Shown here: one piece after another, positions 46,065-54,895 of the stretch
How positions within the stretch are numbered: the stretch's first letter is position 1
Layout: each line of letters begins with the position of its first letter
Source of the DNA: Prochlorococcus sp. AG-347-I19
GTDB taxonomy: Bacteria > Cyanobacteriota > Cyanobacteriia > PCC-6307 > Cyanobiaceae
NCBI GenBank assembly: GCA_003279105.1
Contig: QCBO01000002.1
Location: 166,770-230,769 of the forward strand
Reading direction: 5' to 3'
Length of the DNA stretch: 64,000 nt
Notes under the pieces: model-generated
Database searches by the model: none
Told to the model about the DNA's origin: nothing
Seen by the model: the letters and a program-made list of their open reading frames with translations, nothing else
Position numbers and translations under genes: made by a program

Positions 46065-46700
46065 GTGAACCCTTCAAATTATTTAAAAATAAAAAATAAA
46101 ATACCATCAAATGTAAATATTCTTGCGGTAAGTAAAGGATTTAAAAGTCAAGAAATCAAGACGATTCAAAATATAGGTCAGAACGATTTTGGTGAAAGTA
46201 AGGTTCAAGAAGCGTTTGAAAAACAATTAACCTTAAAAGACCTTAAACAAATAAATTGGCACTTTATTGGAAGAATACAAGGTAATAAAATAAGAAAAAT
46301 AGTTCAAAATTTTAAATACATTCACTCAGTAGATTCATTTGAAAAGTTACAAAAGATTTCTAATATTTCACGCGAGGAGAAGAAAAATCCATTAATAATG
46401 CTGCAGGTTAAGTTAAGTGATGATCCTACTAAAGGAGGCTTTAATCCTGAATTTTTAATTTTTAAATGGAGAGAAATTCAAGATTTGAAAAACATTTCAT
46501 TAACCGGTTTGATGACTATCAATCCTAAAGGACTTAGCTCTCAAGAAAATTTAGCGTTGTTCAAAAAATGTCGTGCTCTCGCTGATTCACTGCAACTACC
46601 AGATTGTTCCATGGGGATGTCAGGTGATTGGGAGGAAGCTATTGATGCTGGATCAACTTGGTTAAGATTAGGATCATTGATTTTTGGAGGTAGATCCTAA
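46065..46700 (+). CDS. pipY: YggS-family PLP-binding protein (PipY)
   Basis: YggS/PLPBP proteins carry pyridoxal phosphate and help keep vitamin B6 and amino-acid pools in balance. The 211-residue protein has LAVSKGFKSQEIKTI (the PLP lysine in the VSK segment), INWHFIGRIQGNKIRKIV, GLMTINPKGLSSQE and SMGMSGDWEEAIDAGSTWLRLGSLIFG. It starts at GTG three bases after pipX and is certainly cotranscribed with it, a conserved cyanobacterial arrangement. Confidence 0.94.
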   Translation: MNPSNYLKIKNKIPSNVNILAVSKGFKSQEIKTIQNIGQNDFGESKVQEAFEKQLTLKDLKQINWHFIGRIQGNKIRKIVQNFKYIHSVDSFEKLQKISNISREEKKNPLIMLQVKLSDDPTKGGFNPEFLIFKWREIQDLKNISLTGLMTINPKGLSSQENLALFKKCRALADSLQLPDCSMGMSGDWEEAIDAGSTWLRLGSLIFGGRS

Positions 46701-46850
46701 TTAGTTATTTTTTTATAAAAATCTTATCTATAAACTTGCAGTAAAGTTCAACTAACGTTATTTAAGTATAGGTAGTTTATTCATTTAAAAAATGAATCTA
46801 TTACTTAAGGTTCTTAAACCTTAGTAATCAATTACAAGAGGATTTAAAAG

Positions 46851-47426
46851 GTGTCACTTATTTCTAGATTAAAGGCAGTTGTTGCAGGGGATGAGTATCT
46901 CGACGATGATTTTGATGAGTTGGATTATGCTTCAGAGGATGAATTAAATGATATTAATAATTTCAAAAAAAATCCAAAGAATGCAAATGCCCTTGCAAAT
47001 TCAAATCCATTCGATTTTATGAATAACAACAGATCATCAAAAGTAGTTGGTATGCCTGGAATCTCAAATTCATCCTCAGAAGTAAGCTTAATGGAACCAA
47101 GAAGTTTTGATGAGATGCCTCAAGCTATACAAGCATTAAGAGAGAGAAAAACTGTAATTCTCAATTTAACTATGATGGATCCTGATCAAGCTCAAAGAGC
47201 TGTTGATTTTATTGCTGGGGGCACATATGCAATTGATGGACATCAAGAGAGAGTCGGTGAAAGTATTTTTCTTTTTGCTCCAAGTTGTGTAAATGTAACT
47301 AGTTCTTCCCCAGAAGAAGCTTCTCCTTCTTCTGTGTCTACAGAAAACACACCACAATATAGTTTGGGCAAAAATACTACTCCTGAACCAGCATGGGGTA
47401 ATTCTAAATTAAGTGCTTATTCATGA
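46851..47426 (+). CDS. sepF: cell division protein SepF
   Basis: SepF anchors FtsZ filaments to the membrane, replacing FtsA in cyanobacteria. The 191-residue protein starts at GTG ([21 protein letters not shown]) with an AAGAGGA ribosome-binding sequence upstream, has an N-terminal amphipathic anchor, an asparagine-rich linker, and the core SepF domain [63 protein letters not shown] Ser/Pro-rich tail follows. proC begins seven bases downstream. Confidence 0.94.
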   Translation: MSLISRLKAVVAGDEYLDDDFDELDYASEDELNDINNFKKNPKNANALANSNPFDFMNNNRSSKVVGMPGISNSSSEVSLMEPRSFDEMPQAIQALRERKTVILNLTMMDPDQAQRAVDFIAGGTYAIDGHQERVGESIFLFAPSCVNVTSSSPEEASPSSVSTENTPQYSLGKNTTPEPAWGNSKLSAYS

Positions 47427-47433
47427 TTAATCT

Positions 47434-48246
47434 GTGATAGATAAAATTGCGATTATTGGTTTTGGAAATATTGCAAGTGCTATAGTTACCCCTCTATTAG
47501 ATAACAAATTAATTCAGCCAGAGAATGTTTTTTGTGTTGTTAATACAGAAAAAAGTTTAGAAAACATAAAAAAAAATTATAAATATAAAATAAATGTTTA
47601 TAAATCAGGTTGCAAAGAGTCAAAGATAATTTGGGATTGTAAATATAAACTTCTTTCGATAAAACCCCAACAATTTAATGATATTAGTGAGGCCCATCAT
47701 ATAAAAAACAAGGACAATTTAGTAGTTTCAATTCTTGCGGGGGTTTCAATAAATAGAATTTCTCAAAAGTTCCCTAACCATAAATGTGTAAGGGTGGTTA
47801 CAAATATTCCTATAACTATTGGAAAAGGTGTAACAGGGATTTCTTGGGGAAAAGAAATCACAGAAGATCAGAAACAATTTACAAAAAAATTATTTGAAAA
47901 TACTAGTAAGATTTATGAATTTACTGAAGATTACCTTGATATATTTTTAGCTTTAACTTCATCAGGTCCTGCGATTATTGCTTTAATTATAGAAGCATTA
48001 AGTGATGGAGGATTAAGCGGGGGATTACCAAAAAATATTTCAGAGGAACTTGTTATGGAAATGATACTAGGGACTATTTGTCTAATAAAGGAAAATAAAC
48101 TTACTACTTCTGAGCTTAAAAATTTAGTAACCTCTCCAGGTGGAACAACTATTTCTGCTTTAAGGGTTTTAGAAAAAAAGAGTGTAAGGTCAGCATTAAT
48201 TGAATCAATAGTTTCAGCTAGTAATAGAAGTAAAGAGTTTCGTTAG
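47434..48246 (+). CDS. proC: pyrroline-5-carboxylate reductase
   Basis: ProC reduces pyrroline-5-carboxylate to proline with NAD(P)H. The 270-residue protein starts at GTG (VIDKIAIIGFGNIASAI) with the Rossmann motif IGFGNIASA, then VSILAGVSINRI, VVTNIPITIGKGVTGI and the C-terminal dimerisation part with SGPAIIALIIEALSDGGLSGGL and VTSPGGTTISALRVLEK. It is seven bases after sepF, in the common cyanobacterial pipX-pipY-sepF-proC order. Its end overlaps the convergent glycosyltransferase by four bases. Confidence 0.95.
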   Translation: MIDKIAIIGFGNIASAIVTPLLDNKLIQPENVFCVVNTEKSLENIKKNYKYKINVYKSGCKESKIIWDCKYKLLSIKPQQFNDISEAHHIKNKDNLVVSILAGVSINRISQKFPNHKCVRVVTNIPITIGKGVTGISWGKEITEDQKQFTKKLFENTSKIYEFTEDYLDIFLALTSSGPAIIALIIEALSDGGLSGGLPKNISEELVMEMILGTICLIKENKLTTSELKNLVTSPGGTTISALRVLEKKSVRSALIESIVSASNRSKEFR

Positions 48247-49409
48247 GTTTTATAATTATCTTTTAAGTTGGTATAAACTTTTTCAAGTGAATTTATATTT
48301 TTAGTAATTGTATATCTCTCAAGTACTCGCTCTCTAGCTTTTTCACCAAGATCTTTAGTAAATGAGGGATGTTCCACAAGAATTGGGATTATAGTTTTCA
48401 ATTGTGCAGCCACATTATCAGTTGAAATTACTATTCCTGCTCCTTTATCTAAAACTTCGCCATCAGCTCCGGCGTCTGTAGCTACACAAGCAGTCCCAGC
48501 AGACATTGCCTCTAAAAGTGATAATGATAAACCCTCTACTAAGCTTGGTAAGAAAAACACTTCTGCTATTTGCATTATTGCTATCCTAGTTTCTAAATCT
48601 AATTCGGCACCCCACCAAATTAATTTCTCATTACCAAGGTTAGAAAAACTATTTTCAAGTGTTGGCTTCATTGGTCCATCACCAACAATAACTAATTTGC
48701 AATTTTGAGTTTTTGTTTGGCGCCAAGAACGTAAAAGTGCTTCGATATTTTTCTCATTTGCAATCCTTCCCATATATAAAAAGATTCTTTCGTTTCCAAG
48801 TTTGTTTTTTACTTGATCATATTTTTTACTTTTTTCGCAAAAAGGTTTCCAAATATTTTCATTAACGCCGTTTGGAATAATTATTTGTTTTTCTTTAGGT
48901 ACTCCTAATTTCTCAAGAACATTTTTTTGAGGTTCAGAAAAAATAATTATTTTATCGAACTTTGCTAAAGAGGGAGCATAAAGTTGATAGGTTAATTGTT
49001 GAGTGCTCGCAGTTAGATTTCTATTTTTTGCATCAAATGGTGGATGAAATGTTCCTATAAGAGGAACATTAATTTCATTACAAAGCTCTGGAAGTCTAAA
49101 GTCTAAAGGAGATAAAGTTAGGCTTGCATGTACAATGTCAGGTTTTAATCTTTCCAATGATAGTCTTAGCTCTTTTTCTGCCCTTGGCGAGGGTATTGTA
49201 TAAACTTGAGATTTTATTAAATATGGGAGACTTACATCAGGATCATTTGCAAGAAATAATGGGTTTGATGAATTTGAACTAGAGGGATTGTCAAAATGAA
49301 TAAAACTAATTTTATGGCCTCTGGCCTTTAATTCCTTAGTAGTTGAATCACCGTAAGTTACATTTCCACAAAAAGGGGATTTTTTCCCTAACCAGGCAAT
49401 ATGAACCAC
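48243..49409 (-). CDS. family 4 glycosyltransferase
   Basis: The 388-residue protein is a GT-B-fold transferase of the GT4 (group 1) family: HIAWLGKKSPFCGN (loop after the first strand), IIPNGVNENIWKPF, LYMGRIANEKNIEALLRSW and the C-terminal sugar-nucleotide block PSLVEGLSLSLLEAMSAGTACVATDAGADGEVL. It starts at GTG. The acceptor is unknown; cyanobacterial relatives make glycolipids or surface sugars. It stands alone between convergent proC and recO. Confidence 0.88.
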   Translation of the reverse strand: MVHIAWLGKKSPFCGNVTYGDSTTKELKARGHKISFIHFDNPSSSNSSNPLFLANDPDVSLPYLIKSQVYTIPSPRAEKELRLSLERLKPDIVHASLTLSPLDFRLPELCNEINVPLIGTFHPPFDAKNRNLTASTQQLTYQLYAPSLAKFDKIIIFSEPQKNVLEKLGVPKEKQIIIPNGVNENIWKPFCEKSKKYDQVKNKLGNERIFLYMGRIANEKNIEALLRSWRQTKTQNCKLVIVGDGPMKPTLENSFSNLGNEKLIWWGAELDLETRIAIMQIAEVFFLPSLVEGLSLSLLEAMSAGTACVATDAGADGEVLDKGAGIVISTDNVAAQLKTIIPILVEHPSFTKDLGEKARERVLERYTITKNINSLEKVYTNLKDNYKT

Positions 49410-49494
49410 ATTAATTGAATAAACTATTTATTAAGTTAACAGGCAAAGACGCCATGATCATAATTTTTAAATTTTTTAATGCTTTATGAAAATG

Positions 49495-50280
49495 CTAACT
49501 ATATATTTCTCTCAACATTTTTAGTGAAGATAGCTCCCTCTCTAATTGAATAGAGATCCATGTCTCAATAATGAATAATATTTTAAGCCAGACTTTTTTG
49601 GGACCTAACAACTCTCCATTAGATTTTATTGGTAATTCGGGAAAAAGAAGTCTTTGTAATAGAGCAACTTCAGATGCATTTATTTTTAGATTACTTTGAG
49701 GATCTTCAATTGACGAAAACCCTTCACTTGGCAAATAATAACAACTCCATTCCCAATTTCCTAAAGGCGGAATAATCGGCTCTCCAGTTTTACAGCAATG
49801 ATGTATTGGTAAATTTATACCTCCAATGGCTAATAGATGGATTAAAGATTGAATACTCATTGAGAGCATTTTAATATCTTCTTCTTTAGATTCTTCATAC
49901 AAATAAATCCTATCTAGATGTGCAAGAACACAAGTTAAATAGTTTTGTTGCTTATCATTATTACCTACTAATAAAAAAGTTAATTCAGTTATTGCTTGCG
50001 CGGCTGCAAGACATTCAATATTTTTCCCTAGACCAGAATAGCTTTTTAATATTTTAATTTGACGTACAGATTTAAGATTTCTTTTCCCAAAAATTTGCAG
50101 ACTTAAATATGTTAATGGAGTAGCTGCGGCAAGACTACTTTTAGGACGTCTAGCACCAGGTACCGCTAATCGAACAATCCCCTGCTCATCAGTAAGAATA
50201 GTTATTAATCTATCATTCTCGCCTAATGGAGAAGCTTTAATACAGAGACCCTCTAGTCTGCACTCACCAGAACCAGACAT
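49495..50280 (-). CDS. recO: DNA repair protein RecO
   Basis: RecO anneals DNA and helps load RecA in the RecFOR pathway. The 261-residue protein has an N-terminal OB fold (CRLEGLCIKASPLGENDRLITILTDEQGIVRLAVPGARRPKSSL) and a helical C-terminal domain. Cysteines at HHCCKTGEPI and WSCYYLP recall the zinc site of some RecO proteins but only partly. It starts at ATG one base from the deoC-like stop, so the two are cotranscribed. Confidence 0.92.
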   Translation of the reverse strand: MSGSGECRLEGLCIKASPLGENDRLITILTDEQGIVRLAVPGARRPKSSLAAATPLTYLSLQIFGKRNLKSVRQIKILKSYSGLGKNIECLAAAQAITELTFLLVGNNDKQQNYLTCVLAHLDRIYLYEESKEEDIKMLSMSIQSLIHLLAIGGINLPIHHCCKTGEPIIPPLGNWEWSCYYLPSEGFSSIEDPQSNLKINASEVALLQRLLFPELPIKSNGELLGPKKVWLKILFIIETWISIQLERELSSLKMLREIYS

Positions 50281-50937
50281 TTAAAAATTTATTTCTTGGA
50301 AAATCTCACAAAAATTAGAAGTTCCAACGCAACTAATTCCATTATCAAACAAATCAATAACTTGTGTCAGTTTTTTTATACCACCTACAACTTTTATTTG
50401 ATTTTGAGAGCCTGTTATTTTTAGTATTTCGGGGACATCATTAGATGTTAGAGGAGATCCAAACCCGTCCCCGAATTGAAAATTTTTTATTCCTAATTCC
50501 AAACATATTTCTATCGCATTAATAAAAACTTCTTCTTGTAGTTTTGATTTATTTATGATTATTGAAACTGGTAATCCAGATAATTTAACTTGCTCAATTT
50601 CAGCGGCGAAAGTTTCTAAATTTCTTTTGGATAAATTGATAAAGTTTGGGATATATTCAATTCCTTTTGCACCCTTATCTTTTGCAAAACAAACTAATTC
50701 TTCAATAAATGAAACTGGTAAATCTGCTAAAGGGTAAGAAATAAGTGCGTTTATATCCGCACTGTAATTACCCAAACAGTTTTTAAGATCAGTTAAATAA
50801 TTTAGTGAAGTAGAAATATTTTTGATATTGTATTTTCTTATTAAATCGCAATTCACACAGAAATCTTCCCATGATAAATACGGGTTAATAATAATCGGAT
50901 GAATTTTCTCGTTTAATTCATATTCAATATTGGGCAT
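50281..50937 (-). CDS. DeoC-family protein lacking the catalytic lysine
   Basis: The 218-residue TIM-barrel protein aligns with deoxyribose-phosphate aldolase: SYPLADLPVS, AIEICLELGIKNFQFGDGFGSPLTSNDV and IKVVGGIKK. In true DeoC the Schiff-base lysine lies in the FIKTSTG segment, which here reads FQFGDGFG, so that lysine is replaced, while the later IKVVGGI lysine is kept. The protein therefore looks catalytically altered; it may have another carbonyl substrate or be a scaffold. It is coupled to recO downstream and lies after hpf. Confidence 0.75.
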   Translation of the reverse strand: MPNIEYELNEKIHPIIINPYLSWEDFCVNCDLIRKYNIKNISTSLNYLTDLKNCLGNYSADINALISYPLADLPVSFIEELVCFAKDKGAKGIEYIPNFINLSKRNLETFAAEIEQVKLSGLPVSIIINKSKLQEEVFINAIEICLELGIKNFQFGDGFGSPLTSNDVPEILKITGSQNQIKVVGGIKKLTQVIDLFDNGISCVGTSNFCEIFQEINF

Positions 50938-50944
50938 TTAAAAC

Positions 50945-51529
50945 TTATTTAGATTGAATCAATCCATAACCTCCATGATTCCTTTTATATATAACTTGAA
51001 GTTCATTATTTTTCTTGTTTCGAAAAACATAAAAATCATGATCAATTAGATCTAATTGTTTTCTTGCTTCGTCTGATGAAATTGGAGTCATTTCAAAGTA
51101 TTTATTTTTTATAGATGGCTCAGGCAGACTTGCTTCAGTTCCTTCTTTAAAAAAAGCTTTATCTAAAAAATTTGATTCCATACTTTCAATTGGTAAAGAA
51201 TCTTTATTTTTAAATTGTTTATTATGAATTGTTTTATTGTTTCTTTCTTTGTATTTGCGTAATTTTCTACAAAGTTTATTTGAAACTAAATCAATGCTTG
51301 AGTATAGATTTTCAGTTTTTTCTTCAGCTCTAATTACGGTACCATTTGCAAAAATAGTAACTTCTGCGGTTTGGAACGAGACTCTTGGATTCTTTTCAAT
51401 TGAAAGGTGTATGTCAGCTTCTTTAACGATATCCTTATAGTGATGTGTTGCTTTTTCTATCTTTGCCTCAGTATATTCTTTTAATGCTCCAGTGAGCTCA
51501 AGATTCTTTCCATGGATTAGAATTTTCAT
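50945..51529 (-). CDS. hpf: long-form ribosome hibernation promoting factor (LrtA)
   Basis: Long HPF dimerises 70S ribosomes into inactive 100S particles; the cyanobacterial member is the light-repressed LrtA. The 194-residue protein has the N-terminal HPF domain (KILIHGKNLELTGALKEYTEAKIEKATHHYKDIVKEADIHLSIEKNPR) and the C-terminal dimerisation domain (DEARKQLDLIDHDFYVFRNKKNNELQVIYKRNHGGYGLIQ). It starts at ATG, is divergent from lipB with a 44-bp gap, and is followed by the deoC-like gene. Confidence 0.93.
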   Translation of the reverse strand: MKILIHGKNLELTGALKEYTEAKIEKATHHYKDIVKEADIHLSIEKNPRVSFQTAEVTIFANGTVIRAEEKTENLYSSIDLVSNKLCRKLRKYKERNNKTIHNKQFKNKDSLPIESMESNFLDKAFFKEGTEASLPEPSIKNKYFEMTPISSDEARKQLDLIDHDFYVFRNKKNNELQVIYKRNHGGYGLIQSK

Positions 51530-51573
51530 AACAAATCTAAAAATATTTACTTACTTTCTAAATCTACTTAAAT

Positions 51574-52224
51574 ATGGATAATAGAACAGCAATAATTAAA
51601 CAACCTGATAATATTTCTTCTTTTAATGATGTTTATAAATTACAAAAAGAATATCAGGAGGCATTGATTTTAGACAATTCTAACCCTGATTTTATTTGGA
51701 TAGGGGAGCATCAACTCTGTTATACATTGGGGAGAGGATCTAATTACGATAATTTATTATTTTCTCTAAATGATGCTAAATATGATGTTTTTAAGATTGA
51801 TAGAGGTGGTGAGGTAACTTGTCATATGCCAGGACAATTAGTAACGTATTTGGTTTTAGATTTGAAAAATTTTAATAAAGATTTAAATTGGTACTTAAGA
51901 AAAATTGAAGAAATTATTATAAAAATCCTTGGTGCTTTTAATATAGATTGTCACTCTAGAACAGGGTTTACTGGTGTTTGGATAGGAAATAAGAAAATCG
52001 CATCAATTGGAATTGGTTGTAAAAGATGGATTACGATAAATGGATTTTCAATCAATATTGACTGCGAATTAGAAAACTTTAATAAGATTGTTCCTTGCGG
52101 AATAGAAAATTGTCTTATGGCAAATATGATTGATTACAACAAAAATTTAAATATTCAAGAAGTCAAGAGAATTGTTAAAAAAACCATCGAGGAAGAATTT
52201 AATTTTGATTTTATATCAAAATAG
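51574..52224 (+). CDS. lipB: octanoyltransferase LipB
   Basis: LipB moves octanoate from acyl carrier protein to lipoyl domains, such as that of pdhC in this window. The 216-residue protein has [29 protein letters not shown], the invariant lysine in [10 protein letters not shown] (K141) and the acyl cysteine in IVPCGIEN (C175). It is divergent from hpf and followed by the acyl-ACP synthetase gene after 27 bp. Confidence 0.95.
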   Translation: MDNRTAIIKQPDNISSFNDVYKLQKEYQEALILDNSNPDFIWIGEHQLCYTLGRGSNYDNLLFSLNDAKYDVFKIDRGGEVTCHMPGQLVTYLVLDLKNFNKDLNWYLRKIEEIIIKILGAFNIDCHSRTGFTGVWIGNKKIASIGIGCKRWITINGFSINIDCELENFNKIVPCGIENCLMANMIDYNKNLNIQEVKRIVKKTIEEEFNFDFISK

Positions 52225-52251
52225 AAATTAAAATTTCAAAATCAATTTAAT

Positions 52252-54195
52252 ATGGGTGATTTAGCGTATTGGCCTGCAGCCAAACCTCTTTCTAAAAAAA
52301 ATACATTTGCCAAAAATAGAGATTTTATTAAGAACCTTGATCACATAGATCAAATTTGGGAAAAATTAAAATTTAAATGTGGTGATACTTTAGCTGTTTG
52401 CGATTTAAGAGGGAAATACAAAGAAAAATTTTCTTATTCTGAGCTGGCTGATTTAATAACAAAAGTCTCTTCTTCTTTCGAAAATTATGGTTTAAAAAAG
52501 GGGGATGTAGTTACTGTATTATCTGAAAATTCTCCAAGATGGCTAGCAGTGGATCAAGGCTTAATGCGTTTAGGAGCTATAAATGCAGTGAGAGGTATTA
52601 ATTCTCCTTCAGTAGAATTAGACTATATTATTGGGCACTCTAATTCAGTAGGACTAATAGTTCAATCTAAGGAAATTTGGCTAAAGTTAAACAACAAAGA
52701 AGAATTAAAAAAAAGACTGAAATTTATAATCAATTTAGAAGATGAACAATTTGAAAGTTTAATAAGTTGGAGTACATTCATAAGTTCAGTAGAAAAAGAA
52801 AATTCACAAAATAATAATCTTGAAAAATTTATTCCAGAAATTGATGACGTCGCTACCATTCTTTACACTTCTGGGACGACCGGAAAACCTAAAGGTGTGC
52901 CTTTGACTCATGCAAATTTTTTACATCAAATAATCAATTTAGCCTATATCGCTGATCCAGAGCCAGGTACCTCTGTATTAAGCGTTTTGCCTATCTGGCA
53001 TTCTTATGAGAGAAGTGCTGAATACTTCTTTTTTTCATGCGGTTGTTCTCAATACTATACAATTCCAAAATTTCTTAAAGATGATATTACACAAATAAAA
53101 CCTGTTGTCATGGCCACTGTACCGAGACTATGGGAAGCAATACATGATGGTTTTTTTCAGGCTTTGAAAAAAATGCCTTCCAAAAAGCAAAAACTTATTA
53201 AGTTTTTGATAAGTAATAGTTCGGTTTTTAAAAGAAGTCTTAGAAAGATAAGAAATATAGATATAAATCAAATAACTTTTAAATCAAAAATCCCCTTACT
53301 GGGTTCTGTTATTAGCCGATACCCTTTACATAAATTGTCTACTATTTTTTTATGGCCGAATATTCTTAGACAACTATGCGGAGAAAAACTGAAATTTCCT
53401 ATTAATGGTGGAGGTGCATTGCCAGAACATGTAGATCTTTTTTTTGAATCTTTAGGTGTAGATGTTTTGGTGGGATATGGACTCACAGAAACTAGTCCAG
53501 TATTAACTTGTAGGAGAAGAGAATTAAATGTTAGAGGATCATCTGGGCAGCCTCTTTCATTTACTGAAATCAAAATAGTGAATGATGATAAAAAAAAGAT
53601 TCTTAAGTTCAGAGAAATCGGGAAAATTCTTGTTAGGGGGCCGCAAGTAATGAAAGGTTATCTTAATAATGAAATAGCTACAAATGATGTTTTATCCAAG
53701 GATGGTTGGTTCGATACTGGTGATTTAGGTTTTTTAATACCAAATGGTTCTCTCTTTATAACCGGAAGAGCCAAGGATACAATAGTGCTATCAAGTGGTG
53801 AAAATATAGAACCGAATCCCCTGGAGACTGAAATTCTTAGTTCAGAATTTATTAATCAGATTCAATTAGTAGGACAAGATAAGAAATGTTTAACAGCTCT
53901 CGTAGTTCCTAATGTAGAATTGGTTAAAAGCAAATTTTTGGAAGAAGACCTTTCAAAATTAAACCTGAATAAGAAAATTGGTACATTTTTCAAATCAAAA
54001 ATTAATAATTTGCTTAAAAGTCGATTAGGAGCAAGATCAGAAGAACAAATATTAGATTGTTATTTTGTTGATGCCTTTACTCTAGAAAATGGGTTATTAA
54101 CACAAACTCTTAAACAAAAAAGAAAAGAAATAGAAAAAAAGTATTCATTACAAATAGAAAATATGTATGAAAACAAATTTAGTAAGAAAATTTGA
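52252..54195 (+). CDS. acyl-ACP/acyl-CoA synthetase (AMP-binding)
   Basis: This AMP-forming enzyme activates free fatty acids; the cyanobacterial type mainly makes acyl-ACP to recycle fatty acids released from membranes. The 647-residue protein has the P-loop-like YTSGTTGKPKGVPLTHANFLHQI, VLPIWHSYERS, NGGGALPEHVDLFFESLGVDVLVGYGLTETSPVLTCRR and WFDTGDLGFLIPNGSLFITGRAKDTIVLSSGENIEPNPLE. The motifs and length fit the long-chain (FadD15/Aas) branch. Whether it prefers ACP or CoA is inferred from the host. Confidence 0.9.
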   Translation: MGDLAYWPAAKPLSKKNTFAKNRDFIKNLDHIDQIWEKLKFKCGDTLAVCDLRGKYKEKFSYSELADLITKVSSSFENYGLKKGDVVTVLSENSPRWLAVDQGLMRLGAINAVRGINSPSVELDYIIGHSNSVGLIVQSKEIWLKLNNKEELKKRLKFIINLEDEQFESLISWSTFISSVEKENSQNNNLEKFIPEIDDVATILYTSGTTGKPKGVPLTHANFLHQIINLAYIADPEPGTSVLSVLPIWHSYERSAEYFFFSCGCSQYYTIPKFLKDDITQIKPVVMATVPRLWEAIHDGFFQALKKMPSKKQKLIKFLISNSSVFKRSLRKIRNIDINQITFKSKIPLLGSVISRYPLHKLSTIFLWPNILRQLCGEKLKFPINGGGALPEHVDLFFESLGVDVLVGYGLTETSPVLTCRRRELNVRGSSGQPLSFTEIKIVNDDKKKILKFREIGKILVRGPQVMKGYLNNEIATNDVLSKDGWFDTGDLGFLIPNGSLFITGRAKDTIVLSSGENIEPNPLETEILSSEFINQIQLVGQDKKCLTALVVPNVELVKSKFLEEDLSKLNLNKKIGTFFKSKINNLLKSRLGARSEEQILDCYFVDAFTLENGLLTQTLKQKRKEIEKKYSLQIENMYENKFSKKI

Positions 54196-54233
54196 TTTGT
54201 TCTATCTATATTGAAAAGGCAATTTAATTTTTT

Positions 54234-54677
54234 ATGGAAACAAAAAACTCAATATCTATAAAGCGCTCAATAGCTATTAAAGCTGTAGTTACACCAACTT
54301 GGAAGGAAGATGCTGAAAAAGAATTAAGTAAAGCAATTTCAAACATTGATCAGCAATTATCGCAACTGGAGCAAGAGGGGCAGCAAATAGTAAATAATAT
54401 TAGATCCCAATCGGTTAATCCCCTAGATCCAAGAGTTCAAGAACAGGTTAGTCAGGTGCAACAACAAGTCGCAGCAAAACGAAATGAAATTGAAGAACAA
54501 AAAAGAAATCTTCTTCAACAACAGAATCAAGTTCGCGAATTAAAAATGGACGAAATTGTTGATCAAGGGCAAGTGGATAGTTTCTGTGATGTTACTGTCG
54601 GAGACAATCTAATTGAAAAAATGCAAGTATCGATTACGGTTAAGGATGGAGTTATTCAATCTATAGATAATAATTAA
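54234..54677 (+). CDS. YlqD-family protein
   Basis: The 147-residue protein matches YlqD: ISIKRSIAIKAVVTPTWKEDAEKEL at the start, a long glutamine-rich coiled coil (about residues 37-108) and a C-terminal strand-rich part (DSFCDVTVGDNLIEKMQVSITVKDGVIQSI). YlqD is found in Gram-positive bacteria and cyanobacteria and its function is not established. The gene starts at ATG 38 bp after the synthetase gene. Confidence 0.85.
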   Translation: METKNSISIKRSIAIKAVVTPTWKEDAEKELSKAISNIDQQLSQLEQEGQQIVNNIRSQSVNPLDPRVQEQVSQVQQQVAAKRNEIEEQKRNLLQQQNQVRELKMDEIVDQGQVDSFCDVTVGDNLIEKMQVSITVKDGVIQSIDNN

Positions 54678-54777
54678 AGAGAAGATTTAGTATTTTTGAT
54701 AAATATAAGTAAATCTTAATTTCGAAAAGTTTTAAATTCTAATCGATCTAAATTATTACTTTCTTAAGTTTTAAGAG

Positions 54778-54806
54778 TTCCCACTGTGAACATGATTTCG
54801 TATAAT
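54778..54806 (+). promoter_or_regulatory. candidate promoter upstream of pdhC
   Basis: A perfect TATAAT at 54801-54806 is preceded, with a 17-bp spacer, by TTCCCA at 54778-54783, a four-of-six match to the -35 hexamer. The predicted start would give a leader of about 80 nt before the pdhC ATG. Confidence 0.4.
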
Positions 54807-54895
54807 TAAAACAAGAGTTTAAAGGGTTCTTAGCCATAAAAACTTTAGGAAGTTTGGTAGAAGTCCCTTGAAACTTATGCAATAACAATTTTCTT

